A DNA stretch of 64,000 bases from Eunapius fragilis (lineage: Eukaryota > Porifera > Demospongiae > Spongillida > Spongillidae): the NCBI GenBank assembly GCA_963681505.1, contig OY811988.1:992001-1056000 (forward strand). The letters run 5' to 3'. The translations under genes and the position numbers were made by a program. The notes beneath the pieces were generated by a model. The model was given only the letters and a program-made list of their open reading frames with translations. It did no database searches and was not told the DNA's origin. Position 1 is the first letter of the stretch. Every line of letters starts with the position of its first letter. Shown one piece after another: positions 19,450-31,225 of this stretch.

Positions 19450-20590
19450 GTATGGAAAGGGACCTGCACAAACGCAGGCTATAGCTAAACATTTCTGATT
19501 CCAACTCTGATGATGAAATGGAATCAGAATGATCATAGTTATGTTTTTTATCCTTATGGTTTGTGTGGGCTGTGGTTGATGAGGGGTTGTTATAATAACA
19601 TGTTATGTTAGCTGCAAAAACATGCTATGATACCACGTAAATGAATATTATTAATGATTGCCCTTATGTTGAACCCTGTAATGTGTTATATACTAACCAT
19701 GCGGAGCACTGCGCGTAAGACCGTACAATAAGCCCATTGTTTACTTTTACAATGGAGTCCTCTTCATGCATATGTAGATATGGGCTCCCATTTTAAGCAG
19801 CTGCTATGTTAAACGCGTGGTGGCAGTAATTGTCATATTTCAAGCAAATTCACTGTGTCCACACACTTTACAGTGATGCATTATGACGTTTTTGCTATTA
19901 AAATAATTACCAACAAATGTAATCAAAATATGTATTGCAACCCTTACGGCGAACCCTGATGACCTCGTCATGGTTGTGGCAAGTCTGTCACATCCAAGAG
20001 TTACCTGCACTACCCTTGGTCCCAGGCTGGCTAGACAGGGGGACCTGCACTCCCTGTCATATGCCTGACCAGTTCAGCCTGACCCCCTTAAGAGCAGACC
20101 AGTTAACCCATTAACCAGCTAACACAGGGAGAATGCAAGCATGGGACATGGCTGTAATGCATGACATATGATAGTGAAGCTGTGAGCATGTGAAAGATGG
20201 AGCGAAGAATGCTTATATAGCAACATACTCGGTGACGTAAGTTACGTGTGTGTAAAGGAAATGATACATATCCTCTACAGGAATGTTATGTCTTACACTC
20301 CATGTGTTTTGGCTATTTGTGGTACGGTTGTAACTGTTTGACCCGTATTCATAACACTCCATTGTGTTTAACTGGTGAGAAATGTAAATAGGAGCCCCAG
20401 CAGCAGCCATGGCTGCTGCACTCTAATCGAATTTTGAGTTTAATTATTCATCCATGACAATCTTAATTGGCCTCGTGCGACATAAGTACTTCGGTAAGCT
20501 ACCTAACTTTTGAATTACTGTTGTATTGTTCTGGGTTGACTCGACCCACAAAGTGTAATTTGTTTCCTTTTTGATGGTTTTTGGAGATTT
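19450..20590. other. No gene recognised
   Basis: One minus-strand frame (20213-20410) begins with MAAAGAPIYIS but has no recognisable family and no splice support. Nothing else is supportable. Confidence 0.3.
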
Positions 20591-20594
20591 TCAA

Positions 20595-20759
20595 CCCAAA
20601 AAGCGTTGGCTCCTGGGGCAGCACCCATGGGAGAGTTTACAGTGCTCCCCCATTCCCCTCTGGCTGGGTAAGAGGGGTACCCCCCCTCCCGGACCTACCC
20701 CTTTATGACCTGCCCCGTCCCCAAGCTGCTACAGCCTTTATCCCCTTCCTACGCGACTG
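20595..20759. mobile_element. Solo right end of a hAT element related to 14221-16037
   Basis: The block AAAAAGCGTTGGCTCCTGGG, then CTCCCCCAT and CCCTCTGGCTGGG, then CCCCTTCCTACGCGACTG parallels the right end of the element at 14221-16037. It ends at the same terminal motif with one change. No left end was found within the preceding kilobase. Confidence 0.6.
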
Positions 20760-20796
20760 ACATGTACCAAGTTTTAAAAACTGCTATTGGCTTTAA

Positions 20797-21356
20797 CCTC
20801 TATCACCCCGAATTTGGTCCTCAATTGAGGACCAGCCACGTCCTCAATTGAGGACCACCCTGCAACATGCACTTCTCCGACAATTTCTGTTATTTTGTAA
20901 CTGCACTATGCACATCAAGTTTGTTGCATAAGTTTATTCCCTGCTGGCAGTCGTGAGCTGCAAAGCAATCACGATCTTTCATCCAACTGCAAAGCGGCAG
21001 TATTTCATTTGGAGGTTTTGAGCATTGAAATTTTTTTCTGTTAACATTCCCGATGATGCTGCTAACGATTCCCTTTGCACCAAAGTTCACTTTGCACTTA
21101 CTCTGAACTATGTCGCCGATCTTGAGTTGTGCACTCTTGCTCATTGCGGTTCGCGCGCGCAGATGCTAATTGCCTTTCACTTGACGAATTTGACCATAGG
21201 CAAGAATGTATAACACGAGCAAACTTTATACACTAGTCACCACTATGGGTTAAAAGGCACGTGATACGCGAACGTATTTGCTACATGACCTTTTATTGGA
21301 TTTGGTCCTCAATTGAGGACCGCCGTCCTCAATTGAGTACCAAAGGGTGATAGAGG
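20797..21356. mobile_element. TTAA-flanked piggyBac-like non-autonomous element with palindromes
   Basis: TTAA target duplications lie at 20793-20796 and 21357-21360. The termini are CCTCTATCACCC and its exact complement. Just inside both ends lie copies of the perfect 18-bp palindrome GGTCCTCAATTGAGGACC or close variants. The TTAA target and terminal arrangement fit piggyBac. A minus-strand frame, 21144-20890, could be a remnant of the parent element's transposase. Confidence 0.8.
20890..21144 (-). pseudogene. Possible N-terminal fragment of a piggyBac-type transposase
   Basis: The 84-codon frame begins MSKSAQLKIGDIVQSKCKVN and contains FGAKGIVSSIIGNVNRKKFQ. It has a small beta-rich character like the chromo/SH3-like heads of some transposases, which is inference. 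It lies wholly inside the 560-bp TTAA-flanked element, so it is either a residual N-terminus or a captured fragment. Confidence 0.35.
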
Positions 21357-21746
21357 TTAAGTGATTTTTGGGACTGGTAAGTTACCTGAGAGTCTTTTAT
21401 GTTAATGAAACCCTACATATGATTAAGATCATGTTGTGTTACAGGTATAAGATTGAAATAGAGATGACGTTATTTTAGATGCATTCAATGAAACTTGTCT
21501 AGACACACTCACAGTACAGTAGTCATACAGAATATAAAGCGTGTACATTGGAACTAAGCCAACTATTAGTTTACATGACCTGTTGCTATGAACACTGATG
21601 GTTTCTTTATTTTCTCTATGATCGAGCCAGTACTGTGTGTCGTTATTGGACTGCGAATATCTGTACGTGAATAATAGAACCAACTATAATTTATTTATTT
21701 CGCTTGGTCAGTTTATTGACTGCTTGTGTTGTTTTATTTTCCACAG

Positions 21747-21822
21747 TATCTTCGCCAAAACGAACTATGGAACTTAACAAAGGGACAAAAAGGAAAGCTG
21801 AATATGCCTTGTCAGAGCAGAA
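21747..21822 (+). CDS. Exon of an unrecognised coiled-coil gene (first of two linked exons)
   Basis: Bounded by TTTATTTTCCACAG and GTAAGT. It reads SSPKRTMELNKGTKRKAEYA and ALSEQ in one open frame, leaving two bases that combine in phase with the exon at 27350. The Met in MELNKG may be the start codon, making earlier exons untranslated. The basic KGTKRKAE segment looks like a nuclear-localisation type sequence. Confidence 0.55.
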
Positions 21823-21967
21823 GTAAGTGGTACAATTTGCAATGTAGATGGTTGTGAATTAGCACTATGATGGTACTGGCTGCACTTTCTCACTGCTGGG
21901 CTGTGGTACCAGCAGGGTGATTGCGTTGTTTAATACTGGCATTAAAGTATTTGAAGAAATTTATGTA

Positions 21968-22943
21968 TGGGTCATTCCATGGGCTGTCAGGAAGTAATTG
22001 GACGGCACCCCTCAGATTTGTGTGCAATTTATCATATTTGCTTGACCTAATATGGATGTTACTTTAACTCATGCAGTAATTTTTAAAATCTCACAAGTGG
22101 TTTACGAATTCACACAATCATGAATAATTAATTGTTTTCCGCTTTGAAGGTGGGATCCCCGGTACGCCGTCATTCTGCGTATGAACAGGTTAAGGGACCG
22201 CCGGTTCATTTAAGCCTCGTTGTTTCTTTTTACTTCCAATCAAATGAAATGTTGCGCTTTAACCACTTATGACAGTAATAACGAGCATGCTTACCTAAGC
22301 AGCGCGATCCCATTAGAAGGCTTAACGGTTTCCAATCAATGCACAATTCGATGTACTAAAAATCATTTTTAAAAATTACCAACACCCTTTCTTACTGTTG
22401 TGATAGTTGAGGACTGTATTATGTAATACTCTTGAGACGTATCTATACAACACTTACTTCTCGTTAGTGATAAAATCAACCATGAAGAAATTAAAAATGG
22501 CGTCTTGCCCGTTAACCTTCTGCAGTTTCCAGAACTAGCTGATACTCATTTTTTAAATGTACAGACAATGAAGTTTCCATATGAAAAAAAAAATTCTTAT
22601 CACCCTGCAAGTTACCTAAATATTGAAATCTGTGCTGTATAAACATTTATTCTTTAACCCTTTTGCCTCTCCCACAGAAACATATTATAGTCGGATTGTA
22701 CACTAAAGAGAGCTTCAATTTGATGCCAGCAATAGCCATACGCATTCTGTGCATAGGGAGTTATGAGTCTTCAAAGTGGAAAACAATTATTCATGATGGT
22801 GTTAATTTGTAAACCACTCGTGAGATTTTAAAAATTAATGCGTTAAAGTAACATCCATATTAGGTCAAGCAAATCTGATAAATTGCACACAAAATCTGAG
22901 GGGTACATGCCAATTCCTTTGTGTCAGGACATGGATTGACCCA
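21968..22943. mobile_element. Non-autonomous element with about 180-bp terminal inverted repeats
   Basis: Left arm 21968-22150 and right arm 22765-22943 are reverse complements at high identity (for example GCAATTTATCA/TGATAAATTGC and TAATATGGATGTTACTTTAA with its complement). The outer ends read TGGGTCATTCCATG and its near-complement. No coding frame is retained. The target duplication is not clear. It lies in the long intron between exons at 21822 and 27350. Confidence 0.7.
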
Positions 22944-23103
22944 CAAAAACTTGAGCTAGAAATGTTGTTGAAGAGCGCCAACAGCACCAATCACTTCAGC
23001 ATATATCTTTAGTGGTCGGGAACATGTATGACCCACTTGGTGAAATACAAAAGCGAGTGGAACCTAATTTGGTATGTAGAGCTCGTACCCTGCCATACAC
23101 ATA

Positions 23104-23885
23104 CAGTAGCGGTCAAAAAAAGCATTATGTTTCGTTTTCGTAGAACGATCGTTTTACAGTAGCGTATGGTTTTAAAAAACGAAGTCAGAATGAAGTCAGA
23201 ACGAAGTCGATACGAAGCCAATCTTGACACTATTTTCGATAACGATGTGCGCACATTTATAGCATCGTTTATTTTTACGGACCAATGATACATGTACATG
23301 TGAACGATGACGCTTAGGAGTAAGTATTGGCAATACGCTCTTCAACGAAACGTCCATCCAAGGGAGGTCCTGCAGCATAAAATGGTGCGGAGGCTAATTC
23401 TGTATCCGCGTGACAAAAGCAATTGGTGCAACTGGTGCGCAGTCGTTTCATCATCCTTTCTCATCTCTTTTTCCACTATTGCCTTTACTTCAGCAGTGAG
23501 CTTTGAGGGTCTACCCGATCCCGATCGTCGACATATTGATTTCGTTTGACTGTACTTCTTTATGAAGATCGCTACGTTCTGTCGCGCACAATAAATGTTC
23601 TCCGCTTGAAGATATCGAGCGATAGTTGGAGCTTTCAAACCCCTGAAATGGTAGAACAATATTCGCAGCTTCGTGTACTCACTATACACACCATTTTCTA
23701 AACACGTGCGCTCACATACTGATTATATAAAAACAGTGGCGATTAGTAAAACGGCATCAATCGTTTATATAATCTACAAACGATATTTGTAAAACGATAT
23801 TTGAACGATGTTCGACTGATTCCGTTCAATCGTGCTACGATCGTTCTACGAAAACGAAATGTAATGCTTTTTTTGACCGCTACTG
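23104..23885 (-). mobile_element. Tc1-like element, internally deleted
   Basis: TA dinucleotides flank it (23102-23103 and 23886-23887). The ends read CAGTAGCGGTCAAAAAAA and its complement, and the arms stay complementary for about 50 bases (CGTTTTCGTAGAACGATCG). Inside, the minus-strand frame 23689-23342 encodes the N-terminal paired helix-turn-helix of a Tc1-type transposase: LRILFYHFRGLKAPTIARYL, then RRSGSGRPSKLT, RKDDETTAHQLHQLL and GYRISLRTI. The catalytic DDE part is missing, so it depends on another copy. Confidence 0.8.
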
Positions 23886-25000
23886 TATTATGCTATTCAG
23901 CATAGACATACGGTAAGCCAACCTACGCTTTAGGTACAAAACCTTTTGGTCATTAATAGTATGTAAAGCGAATGCCATGAAGAAGGCGGCTGCTACAAGG
24001 CTGAACTAGACACTTACAAGGACGATGAGCGCGCCTGCTATTGTACTAATCCAGAAAAGGTGGTCTATGAGCGTGACAGCTACAAGGAAATGGTGCTTAA
24101 CAAGATTCCAAAGAACGACACACAGCAGCGCTCGAAATTACGACAATAAGCTCATTCAAATACGGGCCATTTTGTGGTGGAGGGGGGCTTAGTGCATGTA
24201 CTCTACGATACATGTGATACTTGCATGCGAGTCGTTAAAAAATCGGTTGTTGCATCTTTCTCCCAATGCTTGCTAATGATACTGTAGATACAGTAATACA
24301 ACACATACACACACATAGACTTATGCGTGCGGGACATTAATGGTACATTTTCTGGGGAAATTCATTCAGGGCAGAGCGCCATGTTTTTGGTATGCTGCGG
24401 AGGATAACGCTGGCAGTTGCTTGTGGGTTCCACCAGCCATGTTTGTGTAAGCGGTAACGTCATTAAAACTGTTAGATTACTAAGCGAATTCAATGCGAGA
24501 CCTGGACATCCAATCGCTAAGCGTGCTCCAAAGATGGTGCACTGCCGTAGTGTCTTAAAACTACCAACAAAACGAACCCATGAATATGGTAGTCTTGAAA
24601 AAACTGTGTATTGTACTTCCACCAGTGGACACCTCGCTAGCTAGCTTCATCAAGTTCCCTTCATGTTGGGACTTCCACACCACTACAAAGCCCCTCACTT
24701 CTCATCAAGGACCCCCATTTCTTTAGATGCTGACACACCTCTCTTGGACTATTCTATCCAGAAGACCAGTAGACCCCCTCCCCCACATAGTATACCCCTC
24801 CTGCTCCACCAGTAGATGCAACTCTCACTTCACTCTACCAGTAGACACCATTTTGGGATCCTATTACACCGTTTTCGTATCTGAAAAGAGGGGTCTGCTG
24901 CAACTAAATATTGTTGCAGTCCGATTGGACACCATGTCATCACCCACATTATGAATATGGTTGTTTCTATTAGCTTATCAATTGCGTGGCTGGTGGTTAA
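23886..25000. other. No gene recognised
   Basis: A frame at 24417-24644 (EFNARPGHPIAKRAPKMV) faintly recalls the head region of some transposases but I could not place it. CACCAGTAGAC-type words recur loosely at 24625-24850. Confidence 0.3.
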
Positions 25001-26270
25001 CTCTTTCGTGGGCAGCAGCACAAAATTGCGCCGTGACTTACCCATACCAGTGGGCGGGTGCGCAATTTTGCGCAGCAGCTGCGATATCCACGCTCAACGC
25101 TAAACATGGCAAAAAAATCACGCAACCTGCCGTCTTCAGATCCAGAATACCTAATTGAGTACCTTGATGGTTTGGCTAGTGATGATTCGGATGATGAATT
25201 TGAAGGATACATCTCCGAAGATGAAGAACCAAACGAGGATTATTCCATCTCGGAACCACCTCAGCTCACATCCCCAATCCCCGCTCTGAGTACGCAAACA
25301 ATTTTGTTGTACCTATGGTTTCATTGACTTGTACATGCTCATCTCACCCCCACCCCCAATTTCATATCAAAACCATGCTCGTATTACACACGAACACATC
25401 GGCACTCATGCACGCTCGCACGTACACACACACATGGTTGGCTTCGTTGTCAACAAAGTTGATTTTTCTGAAGTTCCCGGAGTTGTGCCAGACATGAGGG
25501 GAAAAGAGCCTCTTGATTTCTTTCACCGAATGTTCGATATTTGCCAAGAAACTACTCGCCATGCTGAGGACTTCATCAGACAAAATAAACAATACCTCTC
25601 TGATCATCCAACAGCCAGAGCTCATTACTAGATAAGGACACCATTGTCTCTCAAAGTGGTAGATGCCCTCCTTGCCATGGTGATTGGCATGAATATTGTT
25701 GGGTTCCCAACACTCAGGTGAGTTACTAGAGAAGGTAGAAACACTGTAAGCGGTTGCAAAAAATGCCCTTTCACTTTACAGAAGTTACTGGAGCTCCCAA
25801 TGGCCCTTCGCCAATGACAACTTCAGTGCCATCATGTCCAGCCATCGCTTTGAATTGCTGATGCAATTAGTACCCCTCAAACGGTGCCATCCACAGACCG
25901 CCTACACAAGATTAGGCCTATAATGGAAAAGTGATTGAAAATTTCATGGCAGCATTTGTACCAAATAAAAACTTGTCTGTTGATGAGAACATGATAGCTT
26001 TCAAGGGCAGGCTTTCCTGGGTCCAATACATGCCCAAAAAACCCCACAAATGGGGCCTCAAGACGTGGGTACTTGCTGATTCATTGAACGGCTATGTGTG
26101 GAACTGGGAGCTTTACACTAGTAAGATTCAGGGCAGAGATGATGGAAAAGGACTTTCTCACCATGTTGTGATGTCACTAACAAAACCCCTGCAAGGGAAA
26201 GGGTACAACATTTTCTGCAATAATTTTTATTCCTCACCCTTACTGTTTGAGATATCTGATTATCACAACT
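25001..26270 (+). pseudogene. PiggyBac-like transposase remnant
   Basis: A TTAA at 24997-25000 is followed by a possible terminus (CTCTTTCGTGGGCAGC). The frame from ATG 25106 has the acidic head typical of piggyBac transposases (YLDGLASDDSDDEFEGYISE). At about 25435-25630 comes FFHRMFDICQETTRHAEDFI; at 25940-26270, the core DDE_Tnp_1_7 motifs appear: LSVDENMIAFKGR, QYMPKKPHKWGLKTWVLAD, NGYVWNWELYTS, FCNNFYSSPLLFE. Frame changes and stops separate the pieces, and the C-terminus with its zinc finger is missing. It is an inactive copy. Confidence 0.75.
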
Positions 26271-26317
26271 AAACATCATGTGATGGGTGTTACAAATAAT
26301 GTTGTGTTCCATGGCCG

Positions 26318-26336
26318 CCCCCCCCCCCCCCCCCCC
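26318..26336. repeat. Poly-C tract
   Basis: A run of about 19 C just after ATGGCCG. Similar homopolymers of G/C occur at 11711 and 18391. Confidence 0.9.
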
Positions 26337-26648
26337 GAGTAACCCCTTGAAACTGCCGATTTTTACAGCATTTCATTCCATATTTTGGGATCTGATACAG
26401 AATGATGCACAAACAGCGTTTTCTAACACACACACAGCATGCTCGGCTATGATTGTCAACATAGATTTTTAGCACCTAGCAAATAAATCTGTCGTCCAAT
26501 ACTGTAGGGCTTGAAGAGAGGATTGCAAATCTGCTTTTAAAATAAAAATCTGACTTATGAAAAAAAAACATACGAGGAATTTAAAAATGAGGTACCACCC
26601 TACGCCCCTTACATTTTCTTACATTTTATCGCATTTCGTACCTTTTTT

Positions 26649-26929
26649 TGTTTCGCTTCAGATTCACCTGGGAGTCACACCGATTGATTCCTCACAGTGA
26701 AGTAACTCATTAGCACCCAAGTACAATTTGTAGACCCTCACTAAAACCAAGAACAATGTAGTTACGTTTTAATCCGGCCGTTCCCAAGATACATGTGATA
26801 GGTTTAATTACCAGGTTAAAACATGCTCATGGTTTTAGCGAGGGTTGGCACGTACTTCAGTCCTAACAAGCTACTTTCACTGCGATGAATCGATCGATGT
26901 GAATCCCATGTGAATCTGAAGCGAAACAA
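26649..26929. mobile_element. Fold-back element, about 280 bp
   Basis: The left end TTGTTTCGCTTCAGATTCAC is exactly complemented at the right (GTGAATCTGAAGCGAAACAA), and complementarity continues inward through GAGTCACACCGATTGATTC and ACCCTCACTAAAACCA against their near-complements to a centre near 26790. It has no coding capacity and lies in the intron before the exon at 27350. The family is not assigned. Confidence 0.65.
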
Positions 26930-27349
26930 TAACGCGATTCCACTGTGCATACTTTGTTATAACTACCATGCTCACTGTGCAAGACCATTTCAGCAGCTTA
27001 GGCTGAAAGAGGAATTGCTTAGCTATTTTTGTTTTACTGTCCACCTGATCCATTTGTACCCAAAGTGATAGCAACCTGTAATGTTCTTGTTTTTGAATTG
27101 TGAATCACATGTAAAATACTTGAAATAATTAAGCAATCTTGAAGGAATTGCACTATATGAAATCTGAGTTCACACAACAAATGCGGACATAGCGTTGGGT
27201 AATTTAGCATATAGATGCCACCAGTATTACATTTCAAACATATGACATCACACTGTTGACCACTGTTCCAAATGAAGAGATCACTAATGCTCATAACTTA
27301 AACAACTTGTATAAACTTGTGTATTAATTAATCGATTTTTATTACACAG

Positions 27350-27687
27350 TTCCTCAAAAAAATCTCAAGGATGGATAGAAGACCTGCAAAAGCAACTGAA
27401 TTTGAAAGCCAAAATAGCAACATTAGAGCAATTAATACATGATATAAAGAATGCTGGTCGGCTTCCTCGTAATACTGACGAAGCTATTAGTAAATTGATA
27501 GCAGAGATTGAAAAGAAAAATATTAAAAAGGAAAATTTGGAGATTCAAATGAATAGTATGAATGTTCCATCTGAAGCATTTTTGACAAGACTAAACATAT
27601 TGGACAATCAAATAACTAAACTACAAGATTGGTATGAAAGACTCCTCTCCCTGTCTAAAGATAGAAGTATATGTTTGAAAGAGTTGG
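27350..27687 (+). CDS. Coiled-coil exon of an unrecognised gene
   Basis: Acceptor TTTTTATTACACAG and donor GTAAGT bound a 338-base open exon whose first base completes the codon left by the exon ending at 21822. It encodes about 112 residues of mostly charged helix: GWIEDLQKQLNLKAKIATLE, ISKLIAEIEKKNIKKENLEI, LDNQITKLQDWYERLLSLSK. Heptad spacing suggests a coiled coil. I recognise no family. Later exons were not found before the DIRS element at 27.9 kb. The intron between the two exons (5.5 kb) contains at least four mobile elements. Confidence 0.6.
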
Positions 27688-27869
27688 GTAAGTTGAAAAA
27701 AAATTATATTTGGAAAGTATGTTGTTATTGCATTTGCAGCATGTTGGTTTTATGTATTTTCAGGGAAATACCAGTTCTAAGTATAAATTTTGGCTTCAAT
27801 GTTTGGTTTTGTGGGAATCAATTATGAATGTACTCTTACCCAGGATGACTTGCATTATTACCTCCCTAA

Positions 27870-28740
27870 GTGTTGATTTGCATGGGTGCATGTATGATTA
27901 GTTATTGCACTAATAGCCATAAAACACAGGGCAATGCACACACTTAAGGCTAAATAATTACAGCATGGCAGACATGTGTAATATGTTAGGTCGGACGATT
28001 GTTTTATATTTGTGATTTCGCCGTCCAGATTAGGATTATCATGTTTACAATTTATTGAGATTAACCTCCATGCTGCGGATCGTTGATAGACCAGCACTGC
28101 TAGTTTGGCGGACCCCGGGCTTCGATGGGTGCTAGCCATTTCCCATACATTTTGGGGTGTGGCACTAGGCATTGCCCAACCAGTGCACCCCAGGAGGATA
28201 TCAGCTCCTGTGCCAAATTGATCGCACTGTGACCTCTTTAAGTGGATTTTAACCAAGGTAACGGTTGCCTTGCTGTCAAGGGCAACATCTCCCCAGGAAA
28301 GATGACTTGCCGAACTGTACTCGGCCTCCGACCCAATCAGTAACACACCGAGGCAGAAGAAACCAAAGAATGCCGAGGTGGCAATAGCCCAGAACACCAG
28401 TCTGTCTGGTTCAGAGACCCGTGCACCTAGTACAGCATGGATCTGATGTAAAACAGGAACGGTGATTGGCATGCAAATACGTGGTGTGACATTCCCTGAC
28501 GCCCTGACCCTCCGTATGCCATCCAGTACCCTCTTCAACACTGGCAGGGTGGATTCTTCCCGCGGAGGTGGCAGCCCCAGAACAGATGCATGCTGTGGAT
28601 GGCCGAAAGGTACACCTTAATCATCTGAGGTGCCAGCCCATCGTCCGCCAATTTAATGGAGAAGTAGCTCTTGGTCACTGGGAAAGGATCAGAAACATTT
28701 TATTGCATGCAAAATGAGTTAAAACGTTTCAATGAGCAGT
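27870..28740 (-). pseudogene. DIRS tyrosine recombinase region
   Basis: Reading from about 28740: LAPQMIKVYLSAIHSMHLFW (core-binding type helix), then after a frame change VLDGIRRV, PRICMPITVPVLHQIHAVL, VFWAIATSAFFGFFCLGVLL, HLSWGDVALDS and VKIHLKRSQCDQFGTGADIL. This matches the DIRS recombinase up to about the middle of the catalytic domain. Downstream (TGWAMPSATPQNVWEM onward) the frame drifts and the final catalytic His/Arg/Tyr segment is not readable, so the copy is inactive. Confidence 0.7.
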
Positions 28741-28744
28741 CATA

Positions 28745-29367
28745 GGACCGGTGCATGGATGCGGCAAGGCCATTGTGAAAGAATCCCTGAAGCGACGCGT
28801 CCAGTTTCGTGACGTCCAGTCCCCCGACGTGTCGAGCAGGATCTCCAGTAGCTGGGCAGGAACTTTTACCTGCTTGCCTTTGAGTGCTGGAACCTTACAC
28901 AGGAAAGAGGACAGGTTATTGTGGGAAAGATCATCGGCTAGATCATTCGCCTTAGTAGGTATATACGAGGCCGATAATTCGAACCCGTAAATAATAGGCA
29001 GCGCAGCATGTGCATCAGCTGTGGCTGTTTACTCGACCTCGAACGAAGTACTGCGACGACTGCTTGATTATCACAGTGGCAAAGTACATTCTGGGCCTGC
29101 CAGAGCCTGCCCCACGCAACCACTGTGAACATGATTGGCAGCAGTTCTTGCTAGGGGCGAGGGCTGTTCATCCCACTCTATCTGGAACCACGAGTCAGTG
29201 ATATGGGCGCCGAACCACCAAGACCCAGAAGCATCAGACGCAAACTATGATGTGGGTCCTACAAGTAGGTACGAAACCCCGTTCCACGTTGCTATAAAGT
29301 TCGTATACCATGTAGATCGGAGCAGAACTCTCGATTGAGCCGGATCCGATAGTGCACCTTGTGCTGT
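28745..29367 (-). pseudogene. DIRS RNase H and linker
   Basis: From 29367 the frames give YRIRLNREFCSDL, FASDASGSWWFGAH, DSWFQIEWDEQPSPLA, FTVVAWGRLWQAQ and LCHCDNQAVVAVLRSRS, with at least two frame changes. They continue with ANDLADDLSHNNLSSFLCKV and LLDTSGDWTSRNW. The acidic active-site positions (SDAS, CDNQ) are visible. The piece starts exactly at the TTAA that bounds the insertion at 29372-31955. Confidence 0.75.
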
Positions 29368-29699
29368 TTAACTGATTGAGGCCGGATGCCGCGAATTCGC
29401 GGCACAATTAAATTGTACGTTCGTGGCGGTTGCCGCGAATTCGCGGCAGCTGATATACTTTTACGTTAATACGATACTATATAAAGTACAGGTTGTTGAA
29501 AGAGTAATAAATCGTATCAGTCAGTTCTACAGTGTTGTGGGGATTGTACAAATCAATCATTTGTGGCTCTCGTCGGGCGTTATTGAGGTAAACACGGCTA
29601 CTAAGTTTCGCTGTATTTTACCACTCTCCCCGAAATGAACGTAATTATTACAAATACATACAGAGGTCAATTGTAACACGGCGAAGGACTTTCAGTGCT

Positions 29700-30165
29700 G
29701 AGGAGATGGAGGCCATGCTAGATGATTCAGTGTTGCTCACCGGGGCTAAACGGCGACGAAAGTTTGATATGGACAGAGATAATATATAAGGACGAGGAGG
29801 TAGATGCAGAGTTGTCGAGTGATGAAGAGATCGAGGAACCAAACACGATTGGCAGTGACAGTGAATGGAGCTGCATTGGTTCTGAAACTTACAGTTGTGT
29901 ACACCCGTTCCTGTACTATTCAGTTTATTATCGGACTAGTAGGCTTGCTATTGTGGGTTTGTACTAAATCTGCGGACAAGGTAAACAAGCACCAATTGAT
30001 AACATATAAAGAGAATGGCGAAGCGCTCGCGCAGGATGAACCGCGAAGACGTTATAGAACTTCTTGACAAAGATGACGATGCCCTTGAGAGCTATTGTAG
30101 TGACCCTGACGAGCCTGTTACGTCAGGGAGTGATGATGAATTCAGCGACCTTGAACAGGAAAATG
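29700..30165 (+). pseudogene. Two piggyBac-transposase head-like fragments
   Basis: First fragment: GAKRRRKFDMDRDNI then a stop, then KDEEVDAELSSDEEIEEPNT and SDSEWSCIGSE. Second: MAKRSRRMNREDVIELLDKD, DPDEPVTSGSDDEFSDLEQE ending at a GTGGGT donor-like site. Both show the basic-then-acidic head seen at 25106 and common in piggyBac transposases. Neither is followed by the catalytic domain. Confidence 0.45.
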
Positions 30166-30404
30166 TGGGTGGTAAACTCTTAGCATATGCAATACATACA
30201 ACATACCATACATGTAGATGCATAGTGCTTTGTTGAACGCAAAAGGAAGCACAGACCAGACAATGAATGACATTGAAAGCAGCGGTAGGAGCCAGTATAT
30301 GGCATGGGTTCAACATCAGTGTGCAATAACATTCATCCAGATGAGTTGTTGCCATTTCAAATTGCTACCTGTGGTATGGAAGAAATACATAGGTATTCCC
30401 TCAA

Positions 30405-31225
30405 CACCCCCAGCGCACACACATAACTATGTAAACTTCCCCCACAACACCCCCAGCGCACAGCCATAGGTATGCACACATCCCCCTCAACACCCCCAGT
30501 GCACACATCTCCCTCAACACCCCCAGCACACACATCCCCTCAACACCCCAGTGCACACATCCCCCGCAAGACCCCCAGTGCACACATCCCCCTCAACACC
30601 CCCAGCGCTCATCCCCCTCAACACCCCAGCGCACACATCCCCCTCAACACCCCCAGCACACACATCCTCCTCAACACCCCAGCGCACACATCCCCTCAAC
30701 ACCCCAGTGCACACATCCCCCGCAAGACCCCCAGCGCACACATCCCCCTCAACACCCCAGCGCATACATCCCCCTCAACACCCCAGCGCACACATCCCCT
30801 CCAACACCCCAGCACACATATCCACTCAACACCCCAGCACATATCCCCTCAACACCCCCAGCACACATCCCCCTCAACACCCCAGCGCACACATCCCCCT
30901 CAACACCCCCAGCGCACACGTCCCCTCAACGCCCCCAGCGCACACATCCCCCTCAACACCCCAGCGCACACATCCCCCTCAACACCCCAGCGCACACATC
31001 CCCCTCAACACCCCAGCGCACACATCCACCTCAACACCCCAGCGCACACATCCCCTCAACACCCCCAGCGCACACATCCACCTCAACACCCCAGCGCACA
31101 CATATCCCTCAACACCCCCAGCGCACACATCCCTCTCAACACCACAGCGCACACATCCACCTCAACACCCCCAGCGCACACATCCCTCTCAACACCCCAG
31201 CACACACATACATCTCAACACCCCT
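30405..31225. repeat. 25-bp minisatellite, about 33 copies
   Basis: Units contain CAACACCCCAGCGCACACAT preceded by CCCCT; lengths vary between 24 and 26 by C-run slippage. It generates long Pro/Thr/His-rich frames on the plus strand and Gly/Val/Cys-rich ones on the minus strand; none is a gene. It sits inside the TTAA-flanked insertion. Confidence 0.93.

Noticed and set aside
20213-20410. Minus-strand frame starting MAAAGAPIYIS
   Set aside because: No splice support, homology or repeat context; could be chance.
24417-24644. Frame EFNARPGHPIAKRAPKMV as a possible transposase head
   Set aside because: Too short and too weakly similar to support; no terminal repeats seen.
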